From JBIYSM02 sp044759095 (GTDB lineage: Bacteria; Bacillota; Bacilli; Brevibacillales; Brevibacillaceae), in contig NZ_JBIYSM020000041.1 in NCBI RefSeq assembly GCF_044759095.2, forward strand, positions 1 to 41,677: DNA of 41,677 bases. Reading direction: 5' to 3'. Below the pieces are notes generated by a model. The model was not told the origin of the DNA. It did not search any database and saw nothing but the letters and a program-made list of their open reading frames with translations. Positions 25,653 to 34,365 of this stretch are shown here, one piece after another (positions within the stretch are counted from its first letter, which is position 1; every line of letters begins with the position of its first letter). The position numbers and the translations under genes were made by a program.

Positions 25653-26405
25653 TTACAGCATGACATCGCCGCTGTTTGGCCCAAGCGTTTGTCCGGTGTA
25701 GATATTGCCATCGGGATCGGAAGCCAGGAAAACGGCTGTCGGTGCAACTTCTTCCACTCGCCCGAAACGGGGAAGTGCCAATTGATCTTTTTTCCATTTT
25801 TTCCAATCCTCATCGATGGAGGCGACCATTTCTGTCTCGATTGGACCCGGTGCGATGCAATTTGCGGTTATGCCGTACTTCCCCAACTCCAAGGCAATCG
25901 ATTTGGTGAAGCCGATTACGCCCGCTTTTGCCGCAGCGTAGTGACTGAGCTCGATCCCGCCCTTTTGTCCCAGTTGAGATGCGATGTTGATGATTCGGCC
26001 TGAGCGCTGCTCGATCATGTGTGGGACAACAAATCTTGTCGTCAGAAAGACACTTTTCAAGTCCACTTCGATCATCCGATCCCACATCTCAATGCTCATG
26101 TCTTGTATCAGGCTTTGTGTCAGTATACCGGCATTGTTCACCAAGATATCGATACGGCCGAATGTTTCGAGCGTCTTGTCTACGAGGTTGTTGACGAGAT
26201 TTACATCCGTGATATCCCCTTCTGTCACAATCACCTTTCCACCGTAAGCAGACAGATCGCGAACCAGATCATCGATTTGCTGCGGGGTCTGTCCGTAGCA
26301 ATTGAGCGACAGATGCGCTCCTTCCTTGGCATACGCGAGGGCAATTGCTTTTCCGATGCCCTGCCCTGCTCCAGTAATAATCGCAACTTTTTCTTTCAGT
26401 TTCAT
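25653..26405 (-). CDS. Short-chain dehydrogenase/reductase (FabG-like)
   Basis: This 250-residue classical SDR has the cofactor motif TGAGQGIG at 11-18, NNAG at 90-93 and the catalytic Ser143, Tyr156 and Lys160 (SHYAAAKAG). ITANCIAPGPIETEM follows, and the C-terminal YTGQTLGPNSGDVM is typical of the family. The ATG at 26403-26405 has AGGAGG 10 bases upstream and overlaps the stop of the 55-residue membrane protein gene. It is probably a hydroxyacid or ketoacid reductase/dehydrogenase of the pathway; the cofactor choice is not clear. Confidence 0.92.
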   Translation of the reverse strand: MKLKEKVAIITGAGQGIGKAIALAYAKEGAHLSLNCYGQTPQQIDDLVRDLSAYGGKVIVTEGDITDVNLVNNLVDKTLETFGRIDILVNNAGILTQSLIQDMSIEMWDRMIEVDLKSVFLTTRFVVPHMIEQRSGRIINIASQLGQKGGIELSHYAAAKAGVIGFTKSIALELGKYGITANCIAPGPIETEMVASIDEDWKKWKKDQLALPRFGRVEEVAPTAVFLASDPDGNIYTGQTLGPNSGDVML

Positions 26406-26569
26406 TGCGCTTTTACCTCCTGCGCCTGCTGTAATTCATAAGCGTTTGGTTGTTTTCGTTTCAATTTGTTGCGGTCGCGAATCACCCAACCGGTACACAA
26501 GACCATGGTCAAAAACAAGTAAATGAAACAAAAGTAGATGATATACGTAAAAGCTGACTGGGATAACAA
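26402..26569 (-). CDS. 55-residue single-helix membrane protein paired with symporter 2
   Basis: A short frame reads from TTG 26567-26569 to TGA 26402-26404. It encodes one strong membrane helix (FTYIIYFCFIYLFLTMVLC) and a basic then charged tail (RDRNKLKRKQPNAYEL). AAAGGAG lies 8 bases before the TTG and just after the symporter stop, and its own stop overlaps the SDR start (ATGA). The ribosome site, spacing and overlap make it a real gene. It is likely a small subunit of the symporter, parallel to the small gene at 23927-24172. No named family is recognised. Confidence 0.75.
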   Translation of the reverse strand: MLSQSAFTYIIYFCFIYLFLTMVLCTGWVIRDRNKLKRKQPNAYELQQAQEVKAQ

Positions 26570-26588
26570 AGGGCCCACTCCTTTCCTG

Positions 26589-28034
26589 TTAAGCAGATTG
26601 ACGCATTGCTGCTTCTTTTAGCTGATCAAAGTCAAACTGATCCGGTGCCAGCAGGCTGACAACCACCGTGACCACAAATGAAATGATATAGCTGCTGATG
26701 TAGGTTACATAGAGCGGGAGTTGTGTAAACAACAGCATATAGGTAGCCGTTCCAATGGTGACCAGATTGGCGAGGGTGACCGCCCACGAACTGGTCTTTT
26801 TCCACCAAAGCGACAATACCAACGGGAAAAACGGCGCTGAAATCATCACCCCGGTAGAAAGCATCAATTGCAGCAGGGAGACCTGTTTTATCGAAGAGAG
26901 TACTATGACGACCGCAACCACAAGAGCTGTAATCCTGGCAACCTTTAACATTTGTTTGTCCGTGACATTCTTGTTGATGTATTCCTTGTACAGATCGTTG
27001 GTGATCATCGATGCGATGCCGTTCAAATAGGTGTCACCGGAAGAATAGACGGCGAGCAAAACAGCTGTCGCGAAAAACACCATCGCCCACTGCGGAAGCA
27101 GTTGCTGAACAACTTGCGGAAAAACTTCCGACGTGTTTTTCAGATCGAGATCGAGGGAAAGCCCAATCAAGCCAACCAGGCTGCAGGTAAGAGCAATCGG
27201 AACCCAACCCCAACCGCCGAACAGGAGTGCTTTACGCAGTCCCTTCTTCTCAACAGCGTACACGCGCTGCCAGGAACTGTTGCTTAACGTCGCAATCACT
27301 CCCCATCCCCCAAGAGTGACAGCAAAGTAGCCGAGGAAGGCGTCTGCCCGGAAGAAATCCATTTTCAGCGCGGAATCGGCCAGCTGGCTGATGCCGGAAT
27401 ACACTTGGGCCGGTCCGCCTGCTTCGACGAACAGCCAGGGAACCATGAAGATGACGATTAACCCTACCGCAACGTACTGCACGTAATCCGTTACTACGGA
27501 ACTCCACAAACCGCCAATAATCACGTTTAAAGTAAAAACGAGCGCCACAAGAACGGCAGCCAGTTGATAGTTAACACCAAATAAAGAGTTCAACATAATG
27601 GCTCCGCCTACGACTTGGAACAGCGCAAACACGATTAAAATATAGAGTGCGACGAGTGTAAATGTAATGTGGGCTTTGCTGTCAAATCTCGTTTTAATCC
27701 ATCCCCCGATCGTCATCCCGCTTGGCAGTAAGTCTCGTACTCGCGGTGCAATGAAGGCAAATACCGTGTAGCTTAGTCCGGTGGGCAGGGCGTACATCCA
27801 GATGCCCGCTACCCCCCAATTGTATACCCCTTCCGCTGAAGCCATGATCGTTCCCGCCCACAACTCGGTAGCGATAATCGATGCCGCGATGATTCCAGCT
27901 GGCACAGAGCGTCCGGCAACCATGAATGATTCGGAATTGTTTACAGAAAAATAACGGTTTGTCCAAATCGCCAGCAGGATCAGACCAATCCCCGATGCAA
28001 TTACTAACGTATAGCCTTGGGCTGCTAAACTCAT
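26589..28034 (-). CDS. Solute:sodium symporter (SSS family) 2
   Basis: This 481-residue SSS transporter has about 13 helices. The family is supported by AGRSVPAGIIAASIIATELWAGTIM in helices 1-2, GGLWSSVVTDYVQYVAVGLIVIF in the middle, and AVLLAVYSSGDTYLNGIASMI around the second sodium site. The ATG at 28032-28034 has AAGGAGAG upstream. A hairpin at 28119-28153 separates it from the deacetylase-like gene, so its expression may be partly attenuated or start anew. Substrate unknown. Confidence 0.92.
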   Translation of the reverse strand: MSLAAQGYTLVIASGIGLILLAIWTNRYFSVNNSESFMVAGRSVPAGIIAASIIATELWAGTIMASAEGVYNWGVAGIWMYALPTGLSYTVFAFIAPRVRDLLPSGMTIGGWIKTRFDSKAHITFTLVALYILIVFALFQVVGGAIMLNSLFGVNYQLAAVLVALVFTLNVIIGGLWSSVVTDYVQYVAVGLIVIFMVPWLFVEAGGPAQVYSGISQLADSALKMDFFRADAFLGYFAVTLGGWGVIATLSNSSWQRVYAVEKKGLRKALLFGGWGWVPIALTCSLVGLIGLSLDLDLKNTSEVFPQVVQQLLPQWAMVFFATAVLLAVYSSGDTYLNGIASMITNDLYKEYINKNVTDKQMLKVARITALVVAVVIVLSSIKQVSLLQLMLSTGVMISAPFFPLVLSLWWKKTSSWAVTLANLVTIGTATYMLLFTQLPLYVTYISSYIISFVVTVVVSLLAPDQFDFDQLKEAAMRQSA

Positions 28035-28096
28035 CGTTCAACTCTCCTTACTTTGCTTCTAAATCTCAACTCTTTGGAATTTTCCGACAGAAAAAG

Positions 28097-28153
28097 GTAA
28101 AAAAATTTGGCTGTACCCGTGCAAGGAAAAGGATGGTTGTCCTTTTCCCGCAC
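28097..28153 (-). terminator. Intercistronic hairpin after the imidase-like gene
   Basis: A long stem (GTGC and AGGAAAAGGA-type arms at 28119-28133 and 28140-28153) is followed on the minus strand after 13 bases by TTTTTTT. The distance to the T tract suggests partial termination or RNA processing between operon halves, not a full stop. Confidence 0.55.
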
Positions 28154-28190
28154 GAGCACGAAATCGGTCGTTGAAACCGCTTCCAGATGT

Positions 28191-29078
28191 TTACTTGTTA
28201 CGGGGGAAACGTTGTCTGAAGTCATCAGCGATCTCGTCGAAAGTAACCCAACGCACTCCTTCGTGACTGTTGATGTACTCGATTAATCGTTCGTGCATCA
28301 GGAGCACTTGTGGTCTGCCGCTTACATCCGGATGAATGGTCATCGTAAAGACTGCGTAGTCGTGTTCCCGATATACCCAGTCAAACTGGTCACGCCACAT
28401 CTGCTCAATGTCGCGCGGGTTGACAAAACCGTGGCTGTTCGGCGACTTCTTGATAAACATCATCGGAGGCAGGTCATCCAAGTACCAGTTCGCCGGAATT
28501 TCAATCAAATCTGTCTCTTCACCGCGAACCAACGGTTTCATCCATTCTGTTGCGGGCTTTTCGTAATCAATGTTGGTCCAACTGTCTCCAACGCGGACGT
28601 AGTAAGGATGGAAGTCGTTATGCATCAAACTGTGGTCGTACTTAATGCCATGTTTTAAGAGAAGTTCATTGGTAACATTGGAGAACTCCCACCAAGGCGC
28701 AACGTAACCGGTCGGACGTTTGCCAGAAACCTTTTCAATCAGATCGATACACGTAAGCAGTACAGTCTCTTCTTGATGAGGAGTCATCGCTATCGGGTTT
28801 TCATGGGAGTACCCGTGTAAGCCGATTTCGTGACCGGCTTCCACCACCATTTTGGTTTGTTCCGGGAACGTCTCTATCGAATGGCCGGGAATGAACCAGG
28901 TCGTCTTCAGGTTGTACTTGTCAAACAGCTTTAACAGGCGAGGCGTACCGATTTCTCCTGCGAACAGACCGCGGGAGATATCGTCAGGAGAATCTTCTCC
29001 CCCGTAAGAGCCCAACCAACCGGCAACGGCATCGACGTCAACCCCGTAAGCGACGAGAATCTCTTTTTTCTTTGTCAT
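28191..29078 (-). CDS. Polysaccharide-deacetylase-fold amidase, imidase/allantoinase-like (HpPgdA group)
   Basis: This 295-residue NodB-fold hydrolase has metal ligands Asp14, His88 and His92 (VAYGVDVD, GLHGYSHE) and a late His249 (MTIHPDVSGRPQ). The stretches WLGSYGGEDSPDDISRGLFA and WYLDDLPPMMFIKK are diagnostic for the group that includes Helicobacter HP0310 (HpPgdA), Pseudomonas-type cyclic imide hydrolase and PuuE allantoinase. It has no signal peptide, so cell-wall deacetylation is unlikely. I chose the ATG at 29076-29078, 9 bases after AAGGAG. With the NCS1 permease and carbon-nitrogen hydrolase next to it, opening of a cyclic imide, hydantoin or ureide ring is the best guess. Confidence 0.88.
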   Translation of the reverse strand: MTKKKEILVAYGVDVDAVAGWLGSYGGEDSPDDISRGLFAGEIGTPRLLKLFDKYNLKTTWFIPGHSIETFPEQTKMVVEAGHEIGLHGYSHENPIAMTPHQEETVLLTCIDLIEKVSGKRPTGYVAPWWEFSNVTNELLLKHGIKYDHSLMHNDFHPYYVRVGDSWTNIDYEKPATEWMKPLVRGEETDLIEIPANWYLDDLPPMMFIKKSPNSHGFVNPRDIEQMWRDQFDWVYREHDYAVFTMTIHPDVSGRPQVLLMHERLIEYINSHEGVRWVTFDEIADDFRQRFPRNK

Positions 29079-29151
29079 TTCCAACATCTCCTTTTCATGT
29101 TTCTTTATGATCATGGGAATGGTGCACGATTTTACGCTGGATGGCAGCCTT

Positions 29152-30594
29152 TTACGCTGTTTTGCCAGTGTGAACCGAATCCCCTTCCAACGGAATCACC
29201 CAATCGCGACCTACGGTTGTTCCGAGGTATTCATCGGAGTAGTTCGATTCTACCTCTGCTTGTTTGTGCTTGTTTAAATACCAGCCTTTCATCAAGGCAT
29301 AGTAGGCGATGAAGCCAACCGGGAAGCCGACAAGGTACATGTACTCCATAAAATACAGCGCCATTCCTCCGCCGATCACCCATGCGATCAGGCCGGCCAA
29401 ATTCCAACCGCCATCATATTTGAACTGGCCTTCTTCACGGAAAAGGTCTTTTACATTAAGGCGGCGTTTGCGGATCACGTAGTAGTCACAGACGATAATT
29501 CCCGCTACCGCTGAAAGGATTGCCCCGTAATAGCCGAGATAGGTAAACAGCTCATTCAGAATGGCCCAAGGCTGAACGATCGTTCCGATCACCCCGGCCA
29601 GCACAATTCCCGTCACCATCGACATCCGAATGCCGGCACCGGCATTGACAAAAGTCAGCGCAGCGGGAATCAGGTTCGCAGCAGTATTGGTAGACCACTG
29701 TGCCAGTATAACCATTAGAAGAAGAATGACATACGTCCAGCCGGAAGCCGTACCTTGAATGACTTCAATCGGATTCCAGTTGCCGGCACCCAGAATACTC
29801 ACGGCGCCGATAATGCCCATGAACGTCTGCACAAACGGCAATGCCGTAACGTGCGGCCAAAAGCTGCTCCAATTGCGTTTCATCCAGCTTTTTTCCCCTT
29901 TGGGAGCCTTGATGTAGCGGGTGATATTCGGAATGTCGATCGCGAGTGCAGACCAGAATCCCATGTTGGCAACCATGATCAAGAACCAGCTTGTTGTATT
30001 TGCGGTTCCTTCATAAGTCAAGACATTGATTCCTTTGGCTTCCGCCATCCCAGTCATTTTGAACAAGATCCAGAACGAAATGACGATAATGGACGGAGCG
30101 GCGATCACGGCAAATCGGTCAATCGCTTTGATCCCCATCGCCGTGTTGATGATTTGAACGGCGGCGAAGAGCACGTACCAGATAAACCATGAGTCAAAAC
30201 CAGTCATTTTCGCCACAAGCGTATTGATCGCCAGCGCCCCTAGATACGTTTGGATACCAAACCAGATCGCTGCGACGATCCCGCGGCTTACCGCAGGCAG
30301 ATGGACACCCGCCGTTCCGAACGGTGCCCGCAAATAGGCGGCAAACGATAAGCCATGTTCAATCCCGATATCTCCGCTAAGACTCCCAATGAGTGCAATC
30401 ACCAGGTTCGCAATGAAGATGGCGCCAGCTACTTCCCACAGGGACATCGAGTCAATCCCGTTACCACCGATCATGAATGTAGCGATAATGACCGCCATTC
30501 CTACCCAGATGTTGAAGAAACCGATCCCGGTAATTACCCGGTCTTTTCCTTGGACGGGGATGATATCTTTGGAAACCAGTTTATTTTTTTGCAT
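29152..30594 (-). CDS. NCS1 family permease (nucleobase/hydantoin/allantoin type)
   Basis: This 480-residue transporter has about 12 helices. It shows the NCS1 marks NIWVGMAVIIATFMIGG near the start, IWFGIQTYLGALAINTLV with the substrate-facing Trp/Gln, and NMGFWSALAIDIPNITRYIK. The C-terminal tail is long and charged. The ATG at 30592-30594 has AAGGGGG 9 bases upstream. It lies 35 bases after the carbon-nitrogen hydrolase and 73 bases before the imidase-like gene, and probably imports their ring substrate. Confidence 0.92.
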   Translation of the reverse strand: MQKNKLVSKDIIPVQGKDRVITGIGFFNIWVGMAVIIATFMIGGNGIDSMSLWEVAGAIFIANLVIALIGSLSGDIGIEHGLSFAAYLRAPFGTAGVHLPAVSRGIVAAIWFGIQTYLGALAINTLVAKMTGFDSWFIWYVLFAAVQIINTAMGIKAIDRFAVIAAPSIIVISFWILFKMTGMAEAKGINVLTYEGTANTTSWFLIMVANMGFWSALAIDIPNITRYIKAPKGEKSWMKRNWSSFWPHVTALPFVQTFMGIIGAVSILGAGNWNPIEVIQGTASGWTYVILLLMVILAQWSTNTAANLIPAALTFVNAGAGIRMSMVTGIVLAGVIGTIVQPWAILNELFTYLGYYGAILSAVAGIIVCDYYVIRKRRLNVKDLFREEGQFKYDGGWNLAGLIAWVIGGGMALYFMEYMYLVGFPVGFIAYYALMKGWYLNKHKQAEVESNYSDEYLGTTVGRDWVIPLEGDSVHTGKTA

Positions 30595-30629
30595 GAATGT
30601 GCCCCCTTTTTTCTATCTGCACTCACTTG

Positions 30630-31445
30630 TTATTTGGCAACAAATGCTTGAACGACAAGACCTTTGTTCAAATCACGCAAGTACGGAATGGTACGTCGCT
30701 GTTTGGCAACCAGATCAAGCCGTATTTCCGCCGTAATCACTTCGTTCTCCTCAAGCGCCTCGGCGAGCACTTTTCCCTGTGGATCGACGATGCGGCTTGT
30801 CCCTCCAAACGTGGTTTCCCCTTTTTCTGTCCCCGTCCGGTTGGCTGCAATTACGTACACACCGTTTTCCAAGGCTCTTGAGCGGGTAGCGAGATCCCAA
30901 GCGTACAGACGCGCCTTGCCAAAGGCGGACGGATACACCACCAGGTCAGCACCTTTCAGACTGAGTATGCGTGAACCTTCCGGGAACCCAACCTCGTAAC
31001 AAATCTGTACCCCAAGACGCACAAACCCCAGATCAAAGACGGGGTATTCTTCCCCTTTGGCAAATCTGGTGTTTTCTGTATCCCACAGGTGAATTTTACG
31101 ATAGGAGCCAATCAGTCCCTTTGGCCCCACCACCACGGCAGTGTCGTACACAATTCCGTTGGTTATGCTCTTTTCCAAGATGCAGCCGATGAGATATACC
31201 TGCTTATCCTTACAGATTTTCGTCATCCAGTCCGTCGTCTCTCCGGGAATCCATTCCGCCAACTCTACGTCGTTTTCTTCGACACGGTATCCCGTGTTGA
31301 ATAATTCTGGAAGAACGATTAGTTTTGCTCCTTTCCGGGCAGCCTCGTCGATCAGCATTTTTGCCTTGTGCAGGTTTTTCTGCTTGTTACCCAAGATACA
31401 ATTCATCTGGATGGCAGAAACATGAAGGGTAACTGCGTCAGACAT
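30630..31445 (-). CDS. Carbon-nitrogen hydrolase (nitrilase superfamily), likely half-amidase or carbamoyl hydrolase
   Basis: This 271-residue enzyme has the Glu47 (LPELF), Lys117 (YRKIHLWD) and Cys149 (VQICYEVGFPE) triad. The family hydrolyses amides, N-carbamoyl groups or nitriles. I chose the ATG at 31443-31445; a GGGGAGGG site lies 6 bases upstream, and the longer frame crosses the sigma-54 promoter. As first gene after that promoter and beside the imidase-like enzyme, it could cleave the half-amide or carbamoyl product of ring opening (for example succinamate-type or ureido acids). This is inference. Confidence 0.9.
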   Translation of the reverse strand: MSDAVTLHVSAIQMNCILGNKQKNLHKAKMLIDEAARKGAKLIVLPELFNTGYRVEENDVELAEWIPGETTDWMTKICKDKQVYLIGCILEKSITNGIVYDTAVVVGPKGLIGSYRKIHLWDTENTRFAKGEEYPVFDLGFVRLGVQICYEVGFPEGSRILSLKGADLVVYPSAFGKARLYAWDLATRSRALENGVYVIAANRTGTEKGETTFGGTSRIVDPQGKVLAEALEENEVITAEIRLDLVAKQRRTIPYLRDLNKGLVVQAFVAK

Positions 31446-31488
31446 GTCTTCCCTCCCCTCTGTCTGGTATTTCTGCATCATAAATATT

Positions 31489-31503
31489 GCAACTACTGTG
31501 CCA
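31489..31503 (-). promoter_or_regulatory. Sigma-54 promoter of the carbon-nitrogen hydrolase operon
   Basis: The minus strand reads TGGCAC AGTAG TTGC, an exact match to the consensus. The start of RNA would be near 31477, 32 bases before the ATG. A 23-base stretch here (31488-31510) is identical but for one base to 32913-32935. Confidence 0.92.
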
Positions 31504-31650
31504 AGTCTGATTAAACACATTTTTTAAAATAATGGAGACGGCATCATGGAGAAAGTTCAAGAGAAATTATGCAGTAACGCATATTATGATAGGCTAATCT
31601 TCATAAAATGAGCAAAAAACCAAAATGAAATGCCGGAATTTACGAAACTA

Positions 31651-31685
31651 TGCATTTGTGCATAATCCATTATGCATACACGCAT
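31651..31685. promoter_or_regulatory. Enhancer-type palindrome (upstream activating site)
   Basis: The core TGCATAAT-CC-ATTATGCA (31659-31676) is a perfect 18-base palindrome, flanked by further TGCAT and GCAT half-sites. It lies about 150 bases upstream of the sigma-54 promoter, and 27 of 35 bases match the site at 33031-33065. It is a likely binding site of the activator at 35432-37492. Confidence 0.75.
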
Positions 31686-31696
31686 GGATAGATGGT

Positions 31697-31740
31697 ATGA
31701 AAAAAGAAAAACACTGCGGATTTTCAGCTTGGCCGCAGTG
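31697..31740 (-). terminator. Terminator of the flavin oxidoreductase gene
   Basis: The stem CACTGCGG / CCGCAGTG with a 13-base loop is followed on the minus strand by TTTTTCTTTTTT. It lies about 20 bases after the stop. Confidence 0.85.
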
Positions 31741-31761
31741 CCGTATTTCTGCTGCAATATT

Positions 31762-32865
31762 TTACGTTTCCATATCTTTTATATTGGCAAGAGGTTGAAG
31801 CAATGAGAACTCAAAATCTCGAATCTGTTCCCCATTCAACACCCGATTCGGGTAATCTTGATTGGCAAGCGCTCCTTTTCCAAGGGTAATAAAATCAGCT
31901 TCACCTTTTTGCAACAGTTCTTCAGCCTTTTTTGGGTCTTCAAGATTTCCGTTTGCAATGACTGTAATTTTCCCAAACTTCTTTGCAAGTGCGGCAAGTG
32001 TATGTTCTGTACCTTCGAATGCAGGTTTTGTTGCATCATACTCCGTAACGTGAATATAATCGATTCCCGTTTTCGCTAAACCGGAAAAAATGATTTCTGC
32101 ATCTTTCTCTTTCCCCGCCCATTTGTGGTTGTGATCGCTTACTTTTCCTTGAGAGATCCGAATGCCTACGATATAATTTTCCCCTACTTTTTTACGGACG
32201 GCTTCACAGATTTCCATTAGCAAACGGACACGATTTTCCGTGGAACCCCCATATTCGTCAGGGCGTTGATTCATATAGTCTGTTAAAAATTGATCCAGCA
32301 AATATCCATTTGCCCCATGGATTTCGACTCCGTCAAATCCAGCTTCTTTCGCTCGTAATGCAGAATCAGCAAAGGAACAAATGACTCTATGAATCTCGTC
32401 CTTTGTCATTTCTCTCGGTACGGCAAAAGGTCCATCTCCTCGATATATGGGAAGTTGTTCCCCTTTCGGTCTTACACTGGAAGGAGCAATCGTTTCGTCT
32501 CGAAAAATGTTTCCCTGAGACTGTGAACCTGCATGCATAAGTTGAAGAAAAATCGGGATGCCTTCCTTGTGTACTGCCTTTGTAACCTTTTTCCATGCTT
32601 CAACATGATTTTGGTTTGCAATTCCTGGTTCGTTTAAATAAGCTTGGCTGTATTCCTCATCTGGAAATGTTCCTTCTGTTATTAAAAAACCAAATCCACC
32701 TCTAGCAAATTTAGCATAGTATTTTACCATCAGATCGGTTGCTTCACCGGTATCTGAGGCAGAAATTCGTGTCATTGGCGCCAGGCCTATTCGGTTTTTG
32801 ATCTGCAGGTTACCCATGCTTGCTTTAGAGAACAGTGTATTGAATTTATCTGTCTGACTAATCAT
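31762..32865 (-). CDS. NADH:flavin oxidoreductase (old yellow enzyme family)
   Basis: This 367-residue TIM-barrel FMN enzyme has RIGLAPMTR near residue 26 for FMN binding, QLMHAG with the conserved Gln/His, and GVEIHGANGYLLDQFLTDYMNQRPDEYGGS, the classic active-site segment. IANGNLEDPKKA lies near the C-terminus. I chose ATG 32863-32865, 8 bases after GGAGGTG. It is expressed alone from its own sigma-54 promoter and shares enhancer type with the neighbouring operon. It may reduce an unsaturated imide (maleimide-like) or another alkene in the pathway, which is inference. Confidence 0.93.
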   Translation of the reverse strand: MISQTDKFNTLFSKASMGNLQIKNRIGLAPMTRISASDTGEATDLMVKYYAKFARGGFGFLITEGTFPDEEYSQAYLNEPGIANQNHVEAWKKVTKAVHKEGIPIFLQLMHAGSQSQGNIFRDETIAPSSVRPKGEQLPIYRGDGPFAVPREMTKDEIHRVICSFADSALRAKEAGFDGVEIHGANGYLLDQFLTDYMNQRPDEYGGSTENRVRLLMEICEAVRKKVGENYIVGIRISQGKVSDHNHKWAGKEKDAEIIFSGLAKTGIDYIHVTEYDATKPAFEGTEHTLAALAKKFGKITVIANGNLEDPKKAEELLQKGEADFITLGKGALANQDYPNRVLNGEQIRDFEFSLLQPLANIKDMET

Positions 32866-32913
32866 GAAAAAGCACCTCCACAAAATATGGTCATTTCACA
32901 GCATGATATAGAT

Positions 32914-32928
32914 GCAACTACTGTACCA
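32914..32928 (-). promoter_or_regulatory. Sigma-54 promoter of the flavin oxidoreductase gene
   Basis: The minus strand reads TGGTAC AGTAG TTGC, one base off the consensus (T for C). The RNA would start near 32902, about 37 bases before the ATG. A direct/inverted repeat TATGCATTTATGCATA lies just upstream at 32948-32963. Confidence 0.8.
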
Positions 32929-33030
32929 AGTCTGAATAGCCGCATTTTATGCATTTATGCATATTCATATCAGCAAAGATTCTCAATCTTTTCATAAAAG
33001 AAAAATGAAATGACTGTATTATCGAGCCTT

Positions 33031-33065
33031 TGCATTCACGCATAATCTGTTATGCAGTCATGCAT
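33031..33065. promoter_or_regulatory. Enhancer-type palindrome, second copy
   Basis: GCATAAT-CT-GTTATGC forms the core, with outer TGCAT half-sites. It matches 27 of 35 bases of the site at 31651-31685, and a common AAATGAAATG precedes both. It lies about 103 bases upstream of the -24 element. Confidence 0.7.
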
Positions 33066-33107
33066 GACAGAAAACGGAGTGTGAATGGGAATGCCCTACG
33101 CGCAATG

Positions 33108-34343
33108 TCAAGCGGTTATTTTTTGCAAAGTCAAAGCCAGTAATTCAATCCCCTTCACGATGTAAAAAGTGGACGTAAATTCTTCCGGTGCGTGACTGAT
33201 GCCGTCCTGGCTGGGAACGAAGATCATGTTGGAGGGAACCTTGCGAGAGAGGATCATGGCATCGTGGTAGGCTCCGCTTGGCATGAGCAAATAAGGGTAA
33301 TTCAGCTCCTTGGCACACTGCTTAATGACATGCAGAGTCTCCACGTCCATGACTGCCGGAGAGTCATTTCCGTTGATTTTCCATTTCCAGGACAAGTCCC
33401 TTCGTTCACAAATGTCATTCACGCTTTTCTCCAATTCCATGATGAGCTCGTCTTTTTTTGCTTTGTCAACGTCACGGATGTCAACGGTCAGCTCGACCAT
33501 TCCTGGTATGACATTGCTTGCTCCAGGGGTAACGTGAAGTTTTCCCACGGTCCCAACACTTGATGAGCTAATACCGCTGGTGTTCAACCGCTCAACCAAG
33601 AGGATCACCTCAGCCGCCGCAGGCATTGGGTCTTTGCGCAGGTCCATCGGCGTGCTTCCGGCGTGACGCTGCTCCCCCCAAATCGTAAGCTGTATCTCAG
33701 AGGGAGCGGCAATACGATCGACGATTCCAATGGGAATCCCCTTGTTTTCGAGAACATCCCCCTGTTCAATATGGAGTTCAATAAACTGCTTCACTTTGGC
33801 GGGATTGATTTGTTGACGCAGGACTTTTTCCGGCTGTTTTCCATTTGATTCAAGCACTTGTCTAAGCGATTGGCCATGATCGTCGCACCACCGGTCAAGG
33901 TCTTCTTCCCGGATCATGCCGGTCAGAGCCCGGCTGCCTAAACAGCCAACTCCAAAACGGGTTGGCTCCTCGGACGAAAACACCGCCAACACCACGTCGC
34001 ATTTCGGTTGTACGCCTCTTTCCTTTAGAATTCGGATCGCTTCCAATCCCCCAATCACTCCGACTACACCGTCGTACTTCCCGCCGTGCAAAGGAGCATC
34101 TACATGGGAGCCGGTCCACACTTGTGGGAGTTCGGGATTTTTACCATGCCAAATCCCCATGATATTGCCGATTTCATCTTCCTCCACATCGAGACCCAGC
34201 TTCCTCATTTCCTGTTTGATGTACGATTTTGCCTGTCTGTCCTCTTCGCTGTATACCAGTCTTGTTACTCCATGGCCCGGGGTGGATGTGAAGGTCGCCA
34301 AGTGATTGATGTGTTCTTCTACTCTAAGATGCAGGAAATTCAT
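33108..34343 (-). CDS. Zn-dependent N-carbamoyl-L-amino-acid/allantoate amidohydrolase (M20 family)
   Basis: This 411-residue enzyme is the usual length of the hydantoinase/carbamoylase group. GSHVDAPLHGGKYDGVVGVIGGLEAI contains metal ligands (SHxD, YDG), FSSEEPTRFGVGCLGSRALTG holds the catalytic Glu pair, and ELHIEQGDVLE and GEQRHAGSTPMDLRKDP are typical. YHDAMIL carries the last metal His. Members split ureido groups from N-carbamoyl amino acids, allantoate or ureidoglycine. I chose the ATG at 34341-34343, 7 bases after AGGAG. It lies 22 bases after the asparaginase gene in the same RNA. Confidence 0.92.
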   Translation of the reverse strand: MNFLHLRVEEHINHLATFTSTPGHGVTRLVYSEEDRQAKSYIKQEMRKLGLDVEEDEIGNIMGIWHGKNPELPQVWTGSHVDAPLHGGKYDGVVGVIGGLEAIRILKERGVQPKCDVVLAVFSSEEPTRFGVGCLGSRALTGMIREEDLDRWCDDHGQSLRQVLESNGKQPEKVLRQQINPAKVKQFIELHIEQGDVLENKGIPIGIVDRIAAPSEIQLTIWGEQRHAGSTPMDLRKDPMPAAAEVILLVERLNTSGISSSSVGTVGKLHVTPGASNVIPGMVELTVDIRDVDKAKKDELIMELEKSVNDICERRDLSWKWKINGNDSPAVMDVETLHVIKQCAKELNYPYLLMPSGAYHDAMILSRKVPSNMIFVPSQDGISHAPEEFTSTFYIVKGIELLALTLQKITA

Positions 34344-34365
34344 TTCCATTCTCCTCAATACTTTC

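Larger units (their letters stand above)
31446..31761. promoter_or_regulatory. Control region of the carbon-nitrogen hydrolase operon
   Basis: These 316 bases hold a leftward sigma-54 promoter, a dyad TATGC-N6-GCATA at 31568-31583, a strong enhancer-like palindrome at 31651-31685, and the terminator of the next gene at 31697-31740. The layout repeats in the 32866-33107 gap. Confidence 0.8.

Noticed and set aside
28191..29078. Peptidoglycan deacetylase acting on the cell wall
   Set aside because: No signal peptide or membrane anchor is present, and the motifs and neighbours fit the imidase/allantoinase-like group better.
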